From Boothiomyces macroporosus (Eukaryota > Chytridiomycota > Chytridiomycetes > Rhizophydiales > Terramycetaceae): a DNA stretch of 64,000 nt. Positions 62,920-64,000 of the stretch are shown here, one piece after another. Every line of letters starts with the position of its first letter. Position 1 is the first letter of the stretch. The stretch spans positions 62,001-126,000 of the forward strand of contig JADGKB010000028.1 in assembly GCA_027604185.1 (NCBI GenBank), read 5' to 3'. The translations under genes and the position numbers were made by a program. The notes under the pieces were generated by a model. It was not told the origin of the DNA. It was given only the letters and a program-made list of their open reading frames with translations, and ran no database searches.

Positions 62920-63475
62920 CTCTGAAATTGTGGAAAGAATTTTCAGTTCAATCTCTTTCAATTAAACCCATTAAGGAATTTTGTACAACTCAGCTCATAA
63001 GCCACGTTTAAAAAGTCATGATTACTCAGATACTCTACCAAATAAGGTCGCAATCACATGCAACCACATTGATTTCATTCCATTGTGGGCAAGTTTACCT
63101 GATATTGAAGCAAACACGGATGCAAGGTTTAATCGTGCGTATTTATGCTTCACCATCTCTGTAATCAATGAAGTAGTCCTAAAGTTATAGCTGACTGCTG
63201 GACTACTTTAATCAGCCTCTGATGAGAGAGATAGACGTCAAAATAACAAGGCAGTCAGATCTTGCATCATCGACCAACTCACTTTATCCAGGCAGTATTT
63301 GCAGTTATCCCCTCCCAATAACCACCAAGTAATAGAAAACTCGTCAGAATTACTCACCAGAGTTTTGGCGGTCACATGAAGCAGACACGAAACAAACCCA
63401 TTTGGCGGTCAAACTTTTTACGGGCTATTGTTCTATAACAATAATTAACAAGGATTACTCATCGATATTCACACA
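62920..63475. other. Divergent intergenic region before the oleate hydratase gene
   Basis: About 556 bases between the branching enzyme and oleate hydratase genes. AGACGTCA at 63233 resembles the array octamer but is single and remote from an ATG. No gene or repeat supported. Confidence 0.5.
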
Positions 63476-63484
63476 TATAAATAG
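63476..63484 (+). promoter_or_regulatory. TATA box of the oleate hydratase gene
   Basis: TATAAATAG lies 28 bases before the ATG at 63513. An out-of-frame ATG at 63491 lies between them. Confidence 0.5.
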
Positions 63485-63512
63485 TACACCATGTACGCCG
63501 TATGTATAACAA

Positions 63513-64000
63513 ATGCCTGTTGAAACTGAAAGAAAAGCTTATCTCATTGGTGGTGGAATTGCTTCATTGTCTAGTGCTGTCTACCTCATCAAAGAAGGAT
63601 TCAATGCAAAAAATATTCATATCTTGGAGCACCTCCAAGTAGCCGGTGGTAGTATGGATGCACATCCACACAACGACCCCAAAGGAAGGGGCCACCTATT
63701 TCGTGGTGGGAGAATGTTTGATCAGGAAGCATATACTTGCTTATTTGATATGCTTGAAAATATTCCGTCTCCAGTCAACTCAGGGAAAACTTGCAAAGAC
63801 GATATCTTTGAATTCTCTAAACTTGTGCCAACCAGCGCTAAAAAGAGACTGTTAGACGATCGTGGTGAATTTGACGTTTCTCACTTGGGCTTATCCCTGA
63901 AAGACTCTACCGCTTTATCTGTATTACTGTATATTCCTGAATCACAAATTCAAGACAAGAAGATTAACGATTACTTTTCAGCTGATTTCTTTACAAGCAA
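63513..64000 (+). CDS. Oleate hydratase (fatty-acid double-bond hydratase), 5' part
   Basis: FAD-dependent hydratase adding water to oleate or linoleate to give hydroxy fatty acids; formerly called the 67-kDa myosin-cross-reactive antigen family. The first 162 residues are present: FAD-binding Rossmann motif LIGGGIASLSSAVYLIKEG, NIHILEHLQVAGGSMDAH, then GHLFRGGRMFDQEAYTCLFD and GEFDVSHLGLSLKDSTAL, all typical of the family. The full enzyme is about 570-650 aa, so the rest is beyond the right edge. The frame from 63513 is open to the end without an intron. The family is mainly bacterial, with scattered fungal members, which raises the possibility of old transfer. Confidence 0.93.
   Translation, partial: MPVETERKAYLIGGGIASLSSAVYLIKEGFNAKNIHILEHLQVAGGSMDAHPHNDPKGRGHLFRGGRMFDQEAYTCLFDMLENIPSPVNSGKTCKDDIFEFSKLVPTSAKKRLLDDRGEFDVSHLGLSLKDSTALSVLLYIPESQIQDKKINDYFSADFFTS

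Noticed and set aside
63491..63523. Short ATG frame upstream of oleate hydratase as its start
   Set aside because: Out of frame with the conserved N-terminus and ended by a stop; could be a small uORF but no evidence.

Overview
The window looks like nuclear DNA of a flagellated (zoosporic) fungus, most likely a chytrid-type lineage. It encodes the N-terminal part of an outer-arm axonemal dynein heavy chain and a probable second axonemal protein, together with fungal-type genes (DUF3455 GPI-type protein, NUP42-like FG nucleoporin, LIM protein, PEX5). The lineage is an inference; no rRNA or other taxonomic marker is present. Genes are dense on both strands, convergent 3' ends are often 15-30 bases apart, AATAAA-like signals sit just behind or overlap stop codons, and several secreted-protein genes have a TATA box about 15-35 bases upstream of the ATG. 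The most pervasive feature is intron size: 63 introns I could place are all 19-23 nt, almost all GT-AG, with a CTAAY, CTGAY or TTAAY branch-like motif a few bases before the AG. Removing them restores frame in every gene. 

Layout. 1-5912 (-): outer-arm dynein heavy chain, running off the left edge. 6562-16318: tetraspanin, EDEM3-like GH47 mannosidase with PA domain, secreted type-B carboxylesterase, Lys-rich protein, L-type lectin (-), SNU13 and an HSL-type esterase, with two short tandem repeats (23 nt and 28 nt). 16413-23707: a multipass membrane protein (-), DUF3455 protein, an orphan, mitochondrial SDHA, a small secreted peptide (-) and two adjacent secreted Cys-rich paralogs. 23738-28380: EST1/SMG7-like protein, GINS subunit PSF3, PEX5 and a BTB/T1 protein (-). 

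28839-45974 (+): the centrepiece, a head-to-tail array of nine intact paralogs (about 482-504 aa) with a Cys-rich N-terminal domain of about 190 residues and seven predicted membrane segments. I do not recognise the family. Each copy has an exact or degenerate TGACGTCA (CRE/ATF-like) octamer 9-39 bases before its ATG, and an extra exact octamer stands before a probable gene relic at 40.5 kb. 

46122-64000: a small ORF, an ankyrin-type repeat protein, a fungal multipass protein, mitochondrial aspartate aminotransferase (-), an SH3 tail-anchored protein, NUP42-like nucleoporin (-), a probable axonemal protein (-), a PQ-loop transporter (-), DBP5 helicase (-), a four-LIM protein, a peroxisomal acyl-CoA thioesterase ending in Ala-Arg-Leu, glycogen branching enzyme (-) and the 5' part of an oleate hydratase running off the right edge. 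Functional links inside the window are PEX5 with a PTS1 cargo-type thioesterase, NUP42 with DBP5 (mRNA export), lectin plus EDEM (ER glycoprotein handling), and the two axonemal proteins. No tRNA, rRNA, CRISPR array or transposon was recognised. Splice sites were read by eye.
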